DNA of 64,000 nt, taken from positions 62,001 to 126,000 of the forward strand of contig NZ_QURN01000006.1 in assembly GCF_003403035.1 (NCBI RefSeq), read 5' to 3'. The notes beneath the pieces were generated by a model that saw only the letters and a list, made by a program, of their open reading frames with translations, was not told where the DNA came from and did no database searches. The number at the start of each line of letters is the position of its first letter. The first letter of the stretch is position 1. The stretch is from Mesorhizobium denitrificans. GTDB lineage: Bacteria; Pseudomonadota; Alphaproteobacteria; Rhizobiales; Rhizobiaceae. Positions 16,258 through 25,681 of the stretch are shown here, piece by piece. A program made the position numbers and the translations under genes.

Positions 16258-16464
16258 TTATTTGTTGAGGATCAGCTTGCCCTGACGCGTGATCTTCAGG
16301 CGATAGAGCGACTCGCCATGCGCAATCCCGATTTCATGTTCTCCCCGCTCGAACAAGCTGCTGCTCGACAGGGTCCGCACGCCAATGCGCGTTTCGAGCG
16401 ACCGTTGCGGTTCGTTGCGTTCATTGCGGAGCGAGCGGTGGAACTGGGGATTATACGTGTTCAT
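16258..16464 (-). CDS. hemP: Hemin uptake protein HemP
   Basis: 68 residues. The last 30 residues (GEHEIGIAHGESLYRLKITR then QGKLILNK) are the HemP family signature. The N-terminus is polar and variable, as usual. HemP is a small regulator/accessory of haem uptake in alpha- and betaproteobacteria, often iron-controlled. It lies alone between pyc and a divergent MFS gene. A CTTGA-N9-TCAAG inverted repeat at 16510-16528, about 46 bp upstream, is a possible iron-regulator site. No haem receptor gene is next to it here. Confidence 0.88.
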   Translation of the reverse strand: MNTYNPQFHRSLRNERNEPQRSLETRIGVRTLSSSSLFERGEHEIGIAHGESLYRLKITRQGKLILNK

Positions 16465-16509
16465 CAGTGGGCCCTATTGATCGGGTGGTTCGAGCCGAAC
16501 CGCTATATT

Positions 16510-16528
16510 CTTGACGAAAAATATCAAG
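16510..16528. promoter_or_regulatory. Inverted repeat before hemP
   Basis: CTTGA-N9-TCAAG, 46-64 bp upstream of the hemP start, AT-rich centre. Could be an operator for an iron-responsive regulator (Irr or RirA type) because of the gene it precedes; the sequence itself does not name the regulator. Confidence 0.3.
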
Positions 16529-16726
16529 TTTAATTCGGAACGCAAGCGGCGAATTTGGAAACGACCAATTTTCGTGTTGGATGAGTGTATGAGGTGTCGA
16601 ATTGTATCCCTCATCCCGCTGCCGGCACCACACGCCCCAATTAACTTTTCTGGCCCATTCAATACACCTTGACGCTGCATTGAACCGATTTAACTTTGCG
16701 CGGATTCGGGAAACGGGTGGATTTGC

Positions 16727-17923
16727 ATGAACACCGCGCAGAATTTGGCAACGGCGCAGCGTGGGCGCTGGGCAGTGGCAGGGCTGTTCTTTCTGAACGG
16801 CTTCCTTGTCGGCAGTTGGGCTCCCCAGATTCCAGAACTCGCAACGCGGCTGGCAATTCGCGAGTCGACGCTCGGCATTCTGATATTGGTGTTCGGCCTG
16901 GGCGCGATGTCGTTCATGCCGCTGTCGGGTGTTCTCATGTCTCGCTATGGTTCGCGCCGTGTGGGGCTCGGTTTCGCCTGCGCGTGCGTTTTCGCGCTGC
17001 TCGCAGTCGTATCCGCTCCCAACGTTCCGCTTGTGGCCATTGCGATGTTTTTCTTTGGCGGCGTTGTCGGCGCGATGGATGTCGCCATGAACTCCAACGC
17101 CGTTGCGGTCGAAAAGAAATTGTCGCGCGCGATCATGTCCTCGTCGCACGGTTTCTGGAGCCTGGGCGGCTTTGTCGGCGGTGGTCTGGGCGGGCTCATC
17201 ATCCAGAATTTTGGGGCGTTCGCCCATGCGGTGAGCGTCACCATCGCACTGGCCATCATGCTGGTGCTCGCTGCGCGCTATGTCATCGACGACAAGCATC
17301 CGGAAGCGAGCAAGCAGAAAAAGCCGATGCGGCTGCCGCGCATTGCATCTGTTTATCTCGTGGGGGCGGTGGCGCTCTTTGCAATGATACCGGAAGGCGC
17401 GATTCTGGATTGGGGCGCGCTTTACCTCCGCAACGAGCTTGGCGTATCCATCGCCACCGCCGGGCTTGGCTTCGCACTCTTTGCGGGTGCGATGGCGGTG
17501 CTGCGATTTGTGGGCGACCGTGTTCGTAATCGCTTCGGCGCCGTTCAGACCATGCGCATTTCGTGTCTTATCGCAGCGGCGGGCATCTTCGTGGCGGGGT
17601 TGTCGCCATGGGCGTGGCTGGTCATTGCGTCATTCGCTGTTGCGGGTGTTGGCATCGCCAACATCGTGCCGATTGCCTTCTCAGCCGCAGGCAACCAGCC
17701 TGGCATTTCTGCCAGCACCGGCATGAGCGTCGTCACCACGATTGGCTATTCCGGAATTTTGCTCGCGCCTTCGGCAATTGGCTTCGCCGCTGAACATGTA
17801 GGCTTTTCTTGGGTGTACATTGCGCTGTCAGTGCCGCTGATCGTCGTTTGCGCATGTGCGGAACTCGTGCGTGCTGCGGACTTCCAGCCGGATCGGCAGA
17901 TAGCCGGACCTGAGATGATCTAG
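16727..17923 (+). CDS. MFS transporter (YbjJ-like)
   Basis: 398 residues with 12 predicted spans. GMSFMPLSGVLMSRYGSRRV-type loop 2-3 motif (here GAMSFMPLSGVLMSRYGSRR) and NSNAVAVEKKLSRAIMSSSHGFWS, the asparagine-rich segment followed by SSHGFWSLGGF, are typical of the YbjJ/fucose-permease-like branch of the major facilitator superfamily. The substrate is unknown. It is divergent from hemP and transcribed alone; the start ATG follows a moderate purine-rich site. Ends just before a dispersed palindromic repeat. Confidence 0.85.
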   Translation: MNTAQNLATAQRGRWAVAGLFFLNGFLVGSWAPQIPELATRLAIRESTLGILILVFGLGAMSFMPLSGVLMSRYGSRRVGLGFACACVFALLAVVSAPNVPLVAIAMFFFGGVVGAMDVAMNSNAVAVEKKLSRAIMSSSHGFWSLGGFVGGGLGGLIIQNFGAFAHAVSVTIALAIMLVLAARYVIDDKHPEASKQKKPMRLPRIASVYLVGAVALFAMIPEGAILDWGALYLRNELGVSIATAGLGFALFAGAMAVLRFVGDRVRNRFGAVQTMRISCLIAAAGIFVAGLSPWAWLVIASFAVAGVGIANIVPIAFSAAGNQPGISASTGMSVVTTIGYSGILLAPSAIGFAAEHVGFSWVYIALSVPLIVVCACAELVRAADFQPDRQIAGPEMI

Positions 17924-17925
17924 GA

Positions 17926-18072
17926 GACGCTCCACCCGACCCTTCGGGCCATCTTCATCAAGTGGAGGGAAGGTGCCACCCAACCGAAGTTTCCAAACAT
18001 AAAGGTTGAGAGGCTATCCAAGTTAACCCCCTCCCCTCGATGGGGAGGGTGGCCCGAAGGTCCGGGTGGGTG
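17926..18072. repeat. Dispersed intergenic palindromic element
   Basis: Arms CCACCCGACCCTTCGGGCCA (17932-17951) and the near-perfect reverse complement at 18049-18070 enclose about 100 bp, with an inner 8-bp hairpin CCCTCCCC/GGGGAGGG (18029-18049). This matches the style of Brucellaceae mosaic repeats (Bru-RS-like) found between genes. It may act as a bidirectional transcript end between the MFS gene and the small membrane gene. Confidence 0.6.
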
Positions 18073-18085
18073 AAATCTTGATCGT

Positions 18086-18244
18086 CTACAGCCGTCCCAT
18101 CAACAGCAATACCAGCACGACGACGAGCAGTACGCCGACGATACCTGACGGGCCATATCCCCAACCGCGAGAATAGGGCCAGCTCGGCACTGCGCCGATC
18201 AAAATCAGAATAAGAATGATGAGAAGAAGTGTGCCTAATGTCAT
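18086..18244 (-). CDS. DUF3309-like small membrane protein
   Basis: 52 residues; ATG at 18244 has GGAGG 9-13 bp upstream. Two hydrophobic segments (LLLIILILILIGAVPSWPYS and GIVGVLLVVVLVLLLMGRL) flank a W-P-Y-S-R-G-W-G-Y-G-P-S-G turn. This is the DUF3309 pattern: a short helix, SWGYGPSGI-like centre, second helix with a GRL end. Inner-membrane; function unknown, often reported as stress-associated in proteobacteria, which I cannot test here. It follows the RND operon on the same strand but lies downstream of a hairpin, so it is probably separate. Confidence 0.75.
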   Translation of the reverse strand: MTLGTLLLIILILILIGAVPSWPYSRGWGYGPSGIVGVLLVVVLVLLLMGRL

Positions 18245-18302
18245 ATCCGGGTTCCCTCCGACTATTCGGACCGGAGATGAAATGCGCGAACCCCGCTAAG
18301 GG

Positions 18303-18333
18303 TTCCCGAATACGCTGTGCGCGCATTCGGGAA
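18303..18333 (-). terminator. Hairpin behind the RND operon
   Basis: Perfect 9-bp inverted repeat TTCCCGAAT/ATTCGGGAA with a 13-base loop, 10 bp past the stop of the RND gene. No long T-tract, so a weak or factor-assisted end is likely. Confidence 0.45.
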
Positions 18334-18342
18334 GATGGATTT

Positions 18343-21300
18343 TTACTCGGCGGGTGCAGGTGTTGCGCCGCTGTCGGCCGGTCGCGGAGCCGTGCGGATA
18401 GCGCCCTTTTTCTCGCGCCGGAAAAGGCGATCTTTCAATCGGCCAATCCACCCTTTTTGGCCGGGTGTGCGCTTGTCGCGCGTGAACACCATCAGCATTG
18501 AAGGCGTTACGATCAACGTCAGCACGGTCGCGAAAGAAAGGCCGAACACGATGGCCGATGAAAGCGCGATCCACCATTGCGTGGAGGGCGCGCTTATCGT
18601 CGTTTCGTGGTGGAAGATTTCCAGACCAAGACCGAAGGCGATGGGCAGCACGCCGAGGATGGCCGATACCGCCGTCAGCACCACGGGGCGCGCGCGTTCG
18701 CGGCAGGTTTGCAGCACCGCATCGAGCTTGTTCCAGCCTTCTTCGCGCAGCCGGTCATAGGTATCGATCAGCACGATGTTGTTGTTCACCACAACGCCAG
18801 CCAACGCAATAATGCCGATGCCAGACATGACAATGACAAAAGCCTGCCCAGTCAGCATCATGCCCAATAGCGCGCCGATGGTCGCCATGATGACGCAGGA
18901 CAGCACAAGAACCACGCTGGTAAACTTGTTGAACTGCGCCAGCAGCACGATGAAGATCAGGAAGATCGCGGCGCCGAATGCATTGGTAAGGAAGCTTTGC
19001 GCTTCCGCGCTGTCCTCATCGGAGCCAGCCATTTTCCAGTTGATGCCGGGCAAATCCATTTTGCTCACGGCTTCGCGCACTTCATTCTGCACCGCGTTTA
19101 CCTGATAGCCGGAAGCGACATTAGCCTGCACGGTGATCGTGCGCTTCCCATCGATGCGGTTCAGAATACCTACCGTATGTTCCGGCTTGCGCGAAACGAA
19201 GTTTGAAATCGGCACGGAGCCGTTCGCCGTCTCGATGCGCAATTGATCCAGTTCGGTGAGCGTGCGCCGGTCTTCCGGCAATCGCAGCCGAATGTCCACG
19301 GCATCGTCAGCGCCAGCCGGACGATAGTCGGTCAGCTTGAGTCCGGTCGTGACCAGTTGCACAGCCGTACCAACAGCCGTCGGCGATACGCCATATTGCG
19401 CGGCCTTCGAGCGATCGACCTGCAGCGCCCAGTCAACGCCGGGCGGTGGCAGGCCGTCATCGAGATCGATGACGCCCGGAATCTTGGCGACCGCCGCCGC
19501 GACCTCTTTGGCCTTGTCGTTCAGCCCTTCGGGATTTGTCGCGGACAATTGAACCTGCACGGCCTTGCCGGTCGGCGGGCCAGCTTCCGGCACGCGCACC
19601 TCGACATCCACGCCCGGAATGCCGGCCATCGCTGCGCGCAACTCGTCCAGAATTGCGTGAGCGGGCTTGCGCTCGCGCCAGTCCACAAACTCGTACTGGA
19701 TTACGCCGACCACATCTTCGGGGATTTCGTTGCCGCCGCGGGATTTACCCACACGCGTATAAACCGACTTGATACCCGGCCAGCCGAGCATCCGGCTTTC
19801 AGCCTGCCGGGTCGCCGCGTCCATTTCCTCAAGCGAGAGATTGCCGCGTGCGTGCACATAGAGCAGGCCGTAATCCGGCTCGACATTGGGGAAGAACTCT
19901 ACGCCGCGCCCGAAATGCGAATAGGCGTAAGGCACGGCGACCAGCAGCGCCAGCGTCAGCAGCAGCACCGTTTTCGGATAATGCACCGCCTTGTTGACGA
20001 CGGCCATGTAAAGCCCGTCCTTGTGCTCTTCCTGATGGTCCGGCGCCTTGGCAAACATCGCGCCCAGCGTCGGCGCAAAGATCAGGGCATAGGCCATCGA
20101 TGCTGCCAGCGTCACGATCAGCGTGATCGGCAGATACTTCATAAAGTCGCCGATAATACCCGGCCAGAACAGCAGCGGCGAAAACGCCGCGATGCGTGTC
20201 ATCGTCGCCGCAATAACCGGCCCCGCCATGCGCTTGGCGGCAAGCTCGAATGCCTGCTCGCGGGGCATGCCTTCCGACATGCGCCGTTCGGCAAACTCTG
20301 TCACGATAATCGCATCGTCCACCAACATGCCGACCGCAAGGATCAGGCTGAACAGCACGATCATGTTGATCGTGTAGCCCATCAGCGCGAGTGCCAATAT
20401 GCCCATCAGGAACGACGACGGAATCGCGATTCCGATCAGCAGGGAGGCGCGGCCCGACAGTGCGTAGAGAATAACGATAAAGACCAGAATCACTGCGATC
20501 AAAACGTGGTTCTGCAGGTCGGAAAGCAGTTGCTTCACGAATACGGATTTGTCCTGCGTATAGGTCACGACCATGCCTTCCGGCGCGGTCTTGACGAACT
20601 CGTCGGCGACTGCCTTTGCGCCGTCGATCGTCTCGACAATATTCGCGCCGATGCGCTTCTTCACCTCGATTGCGATGGCGTTCTTGCCATCCAGCCGCGT
20701 GATCGTCTCAGCATCCTCGAAGGTCGAGCGCACCGTCGCAATGTCCTGCACGCGCACCACCGCGTTCGGTCCCGCCACGACCGGCAGTTTGGCGACATCT
20801 TCCGGCGTCTCGATCAGCGCCGGAACCTTGATGGCATATTTGCCCTCGGAGCCCTCCATCGCGCCAGCGGCCACGAGGTTGTTCGATTGCCCGATGCCTT
20901 GAATCAACTGGTCGAGCCGCAAGCCGTAGGACGACAGCCGCATCGGATCGATGATCGCTTCCACAAGCTCGTCGCGAGAACCTTGCAGTGTGCCTTCCAG
21001 CACGCCGGGCACTTCCTCGATGCGGTCGCGCAGTTCCTTCGCAGCCGCTGTCAGCACACGCTCCGGCACATCGCCCGAAAGCGTCACCACCAGCACAGGA
21101 AATTCGGAGAGGTTCACCTCGTTGACGGTCGGTTCCTCAACGCCTTGTGGCAGGTCGCGCTTGGCGTCCTGCACCTTGTTGCGCGTGTCGATCAGCGCGT
21201 CGCCGAGATCGGTTGAAGGGTCGAACTCGACCAGCACATAGCCGCCGCCCTCATAGGCTGCGGAGCGCATCTCCTTGAGCCCCTTGAGATTTTTCAGCTG

Positions 21301-21507
21301 CGCCTCGACTGGCCGCAGCAGAAGCCGCTCGGAATCCTCCGGCGAAATGCCCTGATAAATCAGGCTCACATACATGATCGGAATGGCGACGTCCGGCTCG
21401 GCCTCTTTCGGCACGGCGCGATATGCAAGCGCGCCCGCGATGATGAGAAACAGCAGAACGGAAAGGGTCAGCCGCGCATTGCGGATCGCAAGTTTGACGA
21501 TGTCCAT
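18343..21507 (-). CDS. RND efflux pump inner-membrane subunit
   Basis: 1054 residues, the usual length of AcrB-type proteins. N-terminal span (ARLTLSVLLFLIIAGALAYR), a first periplasmic loop with porter domains (about 40-330), spans 2-6 with GMLVDDAIIVTEFAERR (the paired Asp of the proton relay in TM4), second loop (about 555-850) and spans 8-12. It uses the proton gradient to expel drugs, bile salts or dyes together with an adaptor and a TolC-like channel. The adaptor gene lies directly upstream (4-bp gap), so they form an operon; no outer-membrane gene is present. Exact substrate unknown; the sequence is nearer the MexK/VexF-like single-pump branch than AcrB itself. Confidence 0.93.
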   Translation of the reverse strand: MDIVKLAIRNARLTLSVLLFLIIAGALAYRAVPKEAEPDVAIPIMYVSLIYQGISPEDSERLLLRPVEAQLKNLKGLKEMRSAAYEGGGYVLVEFDPSTDLGDALIDTRNKVQDAKRDLPQGVEEPTVNEVNLSEFPVLVVTLSGDVPERVLTAAAKELRDRIEEVPGVLEGTLQGSRDELVEAIIDPMRLSSYGLRLDQLIQGIGQSNNLVAAGAMEGSEGKYAIKVPALIETPEDVAKLPVVAGPNAVVRVQDIATVRSTFEDAETITRLDGKNAIAIEVKKRIGANIVETIDGAKAVADEFVKTAPEGMVVTYTQDKSVFVKQLLSDLQNHVLIAVILVFIVILYALSGRASLLIGIAIPSSFLMGILALALMGYTINMIVLFSLILAVGMLVDDAIIVTEFAERRMSEGMPREQAFELAAKRMAGPVIAATMTRIAAFSPLLFWPGIIGDFMKYLPITLIVTLAASMAYALIFAPTLGAMFAKAPDHQEEHKDGLYMAVVNKAVHYPKTVLLLTLALLVAVPYAYSHFGRGVEFFPNVEPDYGLLYVHARGNLSLEEMDAATRQAESRMLGWPGIKSVYTRVGKSRGGNEIPEDVVGVIQYEFVDWRERKPAHAILDELRAAMAGIPGVDVEVRVPEAGPPTGKAVQVQLSATNPEGLNDKAKEVAAAVAKIPGVIDLDDGLPPPGVDWALQVDRSKAAQYGVSPTAVGTAVQLVTTGLKLTDYRPAGADDAVDIRLRLPEDRRTLTELDQLRIETANGSVPISNFVSRKPEHTVGILNRIDGKRTITVQANVASGYQVNAVQNEVREAVSKMDLPGINWKMAGSDEDSAEAQSFLTNAFGAAIFLIFIVLLAQFNKFTSVVLVLSCVIMATIGALLGMMLTGQAFVIVMSGIGIIALAGVVVNNNIVLIDTYDRLREEGWNKLDAVLQTCRERARPVVLTAVSAILGVLPIAFGLGLEIFHHETTISAPSTQWWIALSSAIVFGLSFATVLTLIVTPSMLMVFTRDKRTPGQKGWIGRLKDRLFRREKKGAIRTAPRPADSGATPAPAE

Positions 21508-21511
21508 TTGC

Positions 21512-22663
21512 TTACTGCGTTCCGGTTGCGTCCTGAGCGAGCTTCTGGATCATTGCCGGATCTGCTGCGACCGGCTTCACCTCGTCGCCTTCCTTGACCA
21601 GATCCTGACCGGCCATGATCACCCGCGCATCAGCGGGAATACCTGCAAGCAGCAAGCCAGTCGGTGTGTCGTCAACGAGATCGATAGGGAAGAACACAAC
21701 CTTGTTCGCACTATCCACCGCGCGAATGCCGAGATCGCCTGTCGCGGAAAGCGTAACGACCGAACGCGGCAGTGCCACGGCATCGACCGGCGCGCTGCGC
21801 AAGGTCAGTTCGGCCGTCATGCCCGCCGGTATCCTGCCTTCGGGGTTCGGAATCTGGATTTCAACACGGTAGGTGCGCGTCGCTGCCGTTGCCTCCCGGC
21901 TGATGTAGCGAACCGAGCCGTCCACCTTCGCGCCATCCACAAGAGTGGCCTCGGCCTTATCGCCGATCTTGATGTGGGAGAGGTCGCGCTCGCTGATTTC
22001 GCCGCGCACCACCACCGGGTCGAGGCTCAGCATGGTGGCGACGTCACCACCCTGTGGGACCGAGCTTCCCAGTTCTACGGTCACATCATCCACAATGCCG
22101 TCGAACGGCGCCACGATGCGGGTCCGCTCCAGTTCCGCGCGCGCGGTTTCCAACTGTGCGCGCGCCTGTGCCAGAGCCGAAACGGCGGTCGTCAGTTGCA
22201 GCTTGGCCAGGTTGCCGCTCTTGGAGAGCTGCTGCGAGGCTTCCAGTTCCGCCTCGCGCTGTTTCACAAGCTGCATAGCCGTCTCAACGGCGGCCGGCTT
22301 CTCTTCCGATTCAAGGCGTAGAATAAGATCGCCCGCCTTCACGCGGTCGCCTTCCTTCACAGGCAATTCGGCAATGATGCCTGCCGCGCGCGTTGCCAGC
22401 ACGGCGCGCTTGTCTGCCTGCGTCTGGCCGGAAATCCGAATCGCGCGTGCGTGGCCTATGCGCGGCGGGGTCATCACCGCCACTGTGCGCAGCACAGGTT
22501 TGTTTTCTGCCGCTTTCTTCGCGGCGTCAGCCTTTTCCGCCGTTTCGTTTTCGGCAGAGGCGCTGCCAACCGAGGAGAACTTGCCGGTTGCCATCCATGC
22601 AGCAAATCCGATTAGCACGACCACAGCCGCGATTTTGTGAAATCTATATTTAGCCATTGGCAT
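21512..22663 (-). CDS. RND membrane fusion (adaptor) protein
   Basis: 383 residues. One N-terminal membrane anchor (IAAVVVLIGFAAWMATG, 10-27), then a lipoyl-like half (VLATRAAGIIAELPVKEGDR), a long alpha hairpin (about 130-190, AMQLVKQREAELEASQQLSK), the second lipoyl half (RIVAPFDGIVDDVTVELGS) and a beta barrel. This is the HlyD/AcrA order. It joins the pump encoded by the next gene to an outer-membrane channel in the periplasm. The start could be M1 or M3. First gene of a two-gene operon. Confidence 0.92.
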   Translation of the reverse strand: MPMAKYRFHKIAAVVVLIGFAAWMATGKFSSVGSASAENETAEKADAAKKAAENKPVLRTVAVMTPPRIGHARAIRISGQTQADKRAVLATRAAGIIAELPVKEGDRVKAGDLILRLESEEKPAAVETAMQLVKQREAELEASQQLSKSGNLAKLQLTTAVSALAQARAQLETARAELERTRIVAPFDGIVDDVTVELGSSVPQGGDVATMLSLDPVVVRGEISERDLSHIKIGDKAEATLVDGAKVDGSVRYISREATAATRTYRVEIQIPNPEGRIPAGMTAELTLRSAPVDAVALPRSVVTLSATGDLGIRAVDSANKVVFFPIDLVDDTPTGLLLAGIPADARVIMAGQDLVKEGDEVKPVAADPAMIQKLAQDATGTQ

Positions 22664-22821
22664 TTTGTCCGTTTTGTCGGCGAACTAGACGTCCATGCAA
22701 GAACGTTTGATATGGGGCGGTGCCGACATGCCTTCAATCAAATTTCGTACGTGTCCGAAATTTCGGCGCTTCATATACGAAATTTGCGATTCAAAATAGT
22801 CTTAGGCTGCTGAAATGTGAC

Positions 22822-23406
22822 TCATTCTTGAGGGCAGGGCGCGCCCGCTGCTGCCCATCTCTCCAGCTCTTCATAGGTTCCTTCGGCAGAGCCCGGCGCG
22901 GGCTCGCGTCCCGGTCCGGGCTTCCACCCCCAGCCCACCAGCGGGTCCTCGCGCACATGCTCTGCAATTTCCTGCAATGTGCGGCCGCCATTGCGTTCAG
23001 GATCTTTGATCTGGGCACAGATTCCGGCAGAGGATATTTTGTGCCACACCATTTCCGCCGGTGCGAGGTGCCAGCTCGGTGCGCCGGGCGGACCATTCAA
23101 GTGCTTGGAATTGCTTTCAAAATGGCAGGATGTGCAGCGCAGGCCAGCATTGCCGAAGCCTGAACCGTCGACGCCGCGCTGCACATTGAATGCGTGAATG
23201 CGCTCAGCCGAACCGGCTGCGCCCACCCACCTCGGCCGCTCGTCTGCCACATGGCAATTGGCGCAGCGCGGATGCGAAAACACGGCGTAAACTTGTTGCC
23301 ATGCAGCCAGTCCTTCCTGCTGCGAGGGGGCATTATCCTGCGCAAAAGATGGCGCTGTCAGCATCAGCATGGCGGTAGCTGTCAGCAGTCTCCCCCGCCA
23401 GTTCAT
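22822..23406 (-). CDS. Exported di-haem cytochrome c of the ior cluster
   Basis: 194 residues from ATG 23406, which overlaps the stop of iorB (ATGA); the longer frame is an artefact inside iorB. Signal peptide 1-22 (LLTATAMLMLTAPSFA). Haem motifs CANCH (48-52) and CTSCH (91-95) with a later Met/His for ligands. Periplasmic. Coupling to iorB and the absence of a FAD subunit point to it as electron acceptor from the molybdenum hydroxylase, as known for cytochrome-linked isoquinoline or aldehyde oxidoreductases. Confidence 0.85.
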   Translation of the reverse strand: MNWRGRLLTATAMLMLTAPSFAQDNAPSQQEGLAAWQQVYAVFSHPRCANCHVADERPRWVGAAGSAERIHAFNVQRGVDGSGFGNAGLRCTSCHFESNSKHLNGPPGAPSWHLAPAEMVWHKISSAGICAQIKDPERNGGRTLQEIAEHVREDPLVGWGWKPGPGREPAPGSAEGTYEELERWAAAGAPCPQE

Positions 23407-25679
23407 GCGAACACCACCTCGTCCGAAAGCGGCAGTGACCGCACACGCTTTCCGGTCAGCGCAAACACGGCGTTTGCCAGGGCCGGAGCCGCCGGTGGTG
23501 TTCCCACTTCGCCAACTCCGCCCATGCGGTGATAGTTCTCCAGTATCGCGACCTCGAATTGCGGCGCCTGGAAAATTCTCATCGCGTCGAAGTCGTGGAA
23601 ATTGGATTGCTCCACGCGACCGTCCGCAAATGTGATCTTCTGGTTCATCGCTGCTGAAAGTCCGAAGATCGCGCCCGAAACCATCTGTTGCTCGATAATG
23701 CCGGGATCGAGAGCCGTGCCGACATCGACGGCGATCCACATCTTTTCCAGCTTGATGCCGCCCGGCGTCTGCGCAATTTGCACCACCTGTGCGCACCAGC
23801 TTCCAAAGGAAAGCACAAAGGCAAACCCCTTGGCCTTGCCTTCCGGCAGCTTTTCGCCCCAGTTCGACATTGCTGCCACCTTGTCCACCACGGCGACGGC
23901 TGCTGGAAACTCGCGCATCAATTTCCGGCGCAGTTCAATTGGGTCGGTCTTTCCCGCGTGGGCGATTTCGTCCATCGCGCTTTCGTGGAAAAAGCCATTC
24001 TGCGAATTGCCGACTGAGCGCCAGAAGCTGACCGGCAGCGTCAGCGGTGCCTTGATGCCCGTCACCCGATAGTTCGGAATAGTGTAGGGCTGGTTGTGCG
24101 AGCCATCAGTCGTGGTGTTGTCTGGCCCCGGTGCTGAGCGTCCCGGAAAAATGCGCCCTACGAGACTGGCCATCATGGATTGACCAGCGACGCGCAAGTC
24201 CAGCGCTTGTGGCAATCCGTCGTCGCCAAGGCGCGCGCGCATCCGCGCGATAAAGGCCGACCTATAGCAGTCATGCTGCATGTCTTCCTCGCGCGTCCAC
24301 GTCACTTTCACGGGATGCCCGTCGGCTTCCTTGGCAATCAGTGTCGCATAAAGCGCGTAGTCGATTTCGCCGCGCCGCCCGAAGGCTCCGCCCATATATG
24401 TCGTGTGCACGGTCGTCTGTTCCAGAGGCACCCCGGCAAGGTCCGCACATAGCCAGCGGATAAGCGTCGGCATCTGGTTGGGCGCCCACACGGTCAGGTG
24501 GCCATCCTTCAGTTGCGCGGTGCAATTCATCGGCTCCATCGGCGCGTGCGAAAGATACGGCACGCGATATTCCGCCTCGATAAGTTGCGCCTGCGGTGCA
24601 TCGGCAAATGCGGTTTCAACGTCGCCATCATTGCGCATCACGTCGCCTTCGCCCTTCGTGGCGGCGTCGGCAATCACCTGCATCAGCCCGTCTGTGTCTG
24701 CGGGATTGACCGGCTTGCCCCATTCAACGTCGAGCGCTTCAGCGCCTTTAAATGCGGCCCAGGTATTTTTTGCGATCACGCCAAAGCCGGAGCCATAGAC
24801 CGTTTCAAGCGGCACGATCTTTATGACGCCCGACATTTTTTCGGCTTTGGATGTATCTGCCTTCACCGGCTTTGCGCCGAACACCGGGCTTATCAGCACG
24901 GTCGCGTAAAGCATGTCTGGCAGGCGCACATCGATCCCGAATATTGGCGCGCCGGTCACCTTGTCGTGCATATCGACGCGCTGCTGCGTCTTGCCCAACA
25001 GCTTCCAGTCCTTCTTGTCTCGCAGCGTTACCGATTTTGGCGGCGCAATGCTCGCTGCATCAAGTGCAACCTCGCCATAGCTCACGCTACGGCCAGACCG
25101 GGCATGAACGATGCGGCCATTCTCCGTGGCGAGTTCAGCCACGGGCAAGGATAGTCGGGCCGCCGCCGCCTGCATCAGCACTGCGCGTGTGGCCGCGCCC
25201 GCCTGCCGCATTTTCTCAAATCCATCACGCGCAGAGGTGGAACCTCCAGTTCCTTGCAGCCCCAGAACCTTGCCGACCGTTCCCAATGCGCTGCGTGTCA
25301 TTTCGGCAAGAAAACTGTCGTCGAAAAAGTTGAACGGCCCGCTCTCGGCAAGCATCTCCGCGTTGTAATAGGCATAGGAAGCGGGTCCGTGCTCAACCTT
25401 GATCCGGTCAAGCGTCACGTCCAGTTCTTCCGCAACAAAAGCAGCCAGCGTGGTCGCAACGCCTTGGCCCATTTCGGCCCGCGGTGCGATAACCGTGATC
25501 GTGTCGTCAGAAGCGATTTTCACATAGGGGTTGAATGTTGCCTCGCCCTTGGCAACTTCGCCTTCGAGCGGGTTTTCGTAAGGTCTGCTCACATACCAGT
25601 AGCCGACCGCAACGCCGCCTGCGACCGCAGCCGCGCCGAGCAGAAATGTGCGTCGGGCAATCTTTCCAATGCTGGCCAT
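23403..25679 (-). CDS. iorB: Molybdopterin-binding hydroxylase large subunit (IorB-like)
   Basis: 758 residues from ATG 25679, 2 bp after the iorA stop; the long N-terminal extension of the open frame covers iorA and is not used. Residues 1-30 carry a twin-arginine signal (KIARRTFLLGAAAVAGGVAV), so the folded enzyme is exported. The body is the single-chain xanthine-dehydrogenase/IorB arrangement with RAEMGQGVATTLAAFVAEEL and GGAFGRRGEID, the Mo-cofactor loops. The FAD-less partner set (iorA, cytochrome c) fits the isoquinoline 1-oxidoreductase/aldehyde type. Hydroxylates an N-heterocycle or oxidises an aldehyde; the substrate is not evident. Confidence 0.9.
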   Translation of the reverse strand: MASIGKIARRTFLLGAAAVAGGVAVGYWYVSRPYENPLEGEVAKGEATFNPYVKIASDDTITVIAPRAEMGQGVATTLAAFVAEELDVTLDRIKVEHGPASYAYYNAEMLAESGPFNFFDDSFLAEMTRSALGTVGKVLGLQGTGGSTSARDGFEKMRQAGAATRAVLMQAAAARLSLPVAELATENGRIVHARSGRSVSYGEVALDAASIAPPKSVTLRDKKDWKLLGKTQQRVDMHDKVTGAPIFGIDVRLPDMLYATVLISPVFGAKPVKADTSKAEKMSGVIKIVPLETVYGSGFGVIAKNTWAAFKGAEALDVEWGKPVNPADTDGLMQVIADAATKGEGDVMRNDGDVETAFADAPQAQLIEAEYRVPYLSHAPMEPMNCTAQLKDGHLTVWAPNQMPTLIRWLCADLAGVPLEQTTVHTTYMGGAFGRRGEIDYALYATLIAKEADGHPVKVTWTREEDMQHDCYRSAFIARMRARLGDDGLPQALDLRVAGQSMMASLVGRIFPGRSAPGPDNTTTDGSHNQPYTIPNYRVTGIKAPLTLPVSFWRSVGNSQNGFFHESAMDEIAHAGKTDPIELRRKLMREFPAAVAVVDKVAAMSNWGEKLPEGKAKGFAFVLSFGSWCAQVVQIAQTPGGIKLEKMWIAVDVGTALDPGIIEQQMVSGAIFGLSAAMNQKITFADGRVEQSNFHDFDAMRIFQAPQFEVAILENYHRMGGVGEVGTPPAAPALANAVFALTGKRVRSLPLSDEVVFA

Positions 25680-25681
25680 CT

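Noticed and set aside
19243-21216. 657-codon frame on the plus strand
   Set aside because: Antisense shadow of the RND pump gene; His/Arg-rich composition, no domain, no ribosome site.
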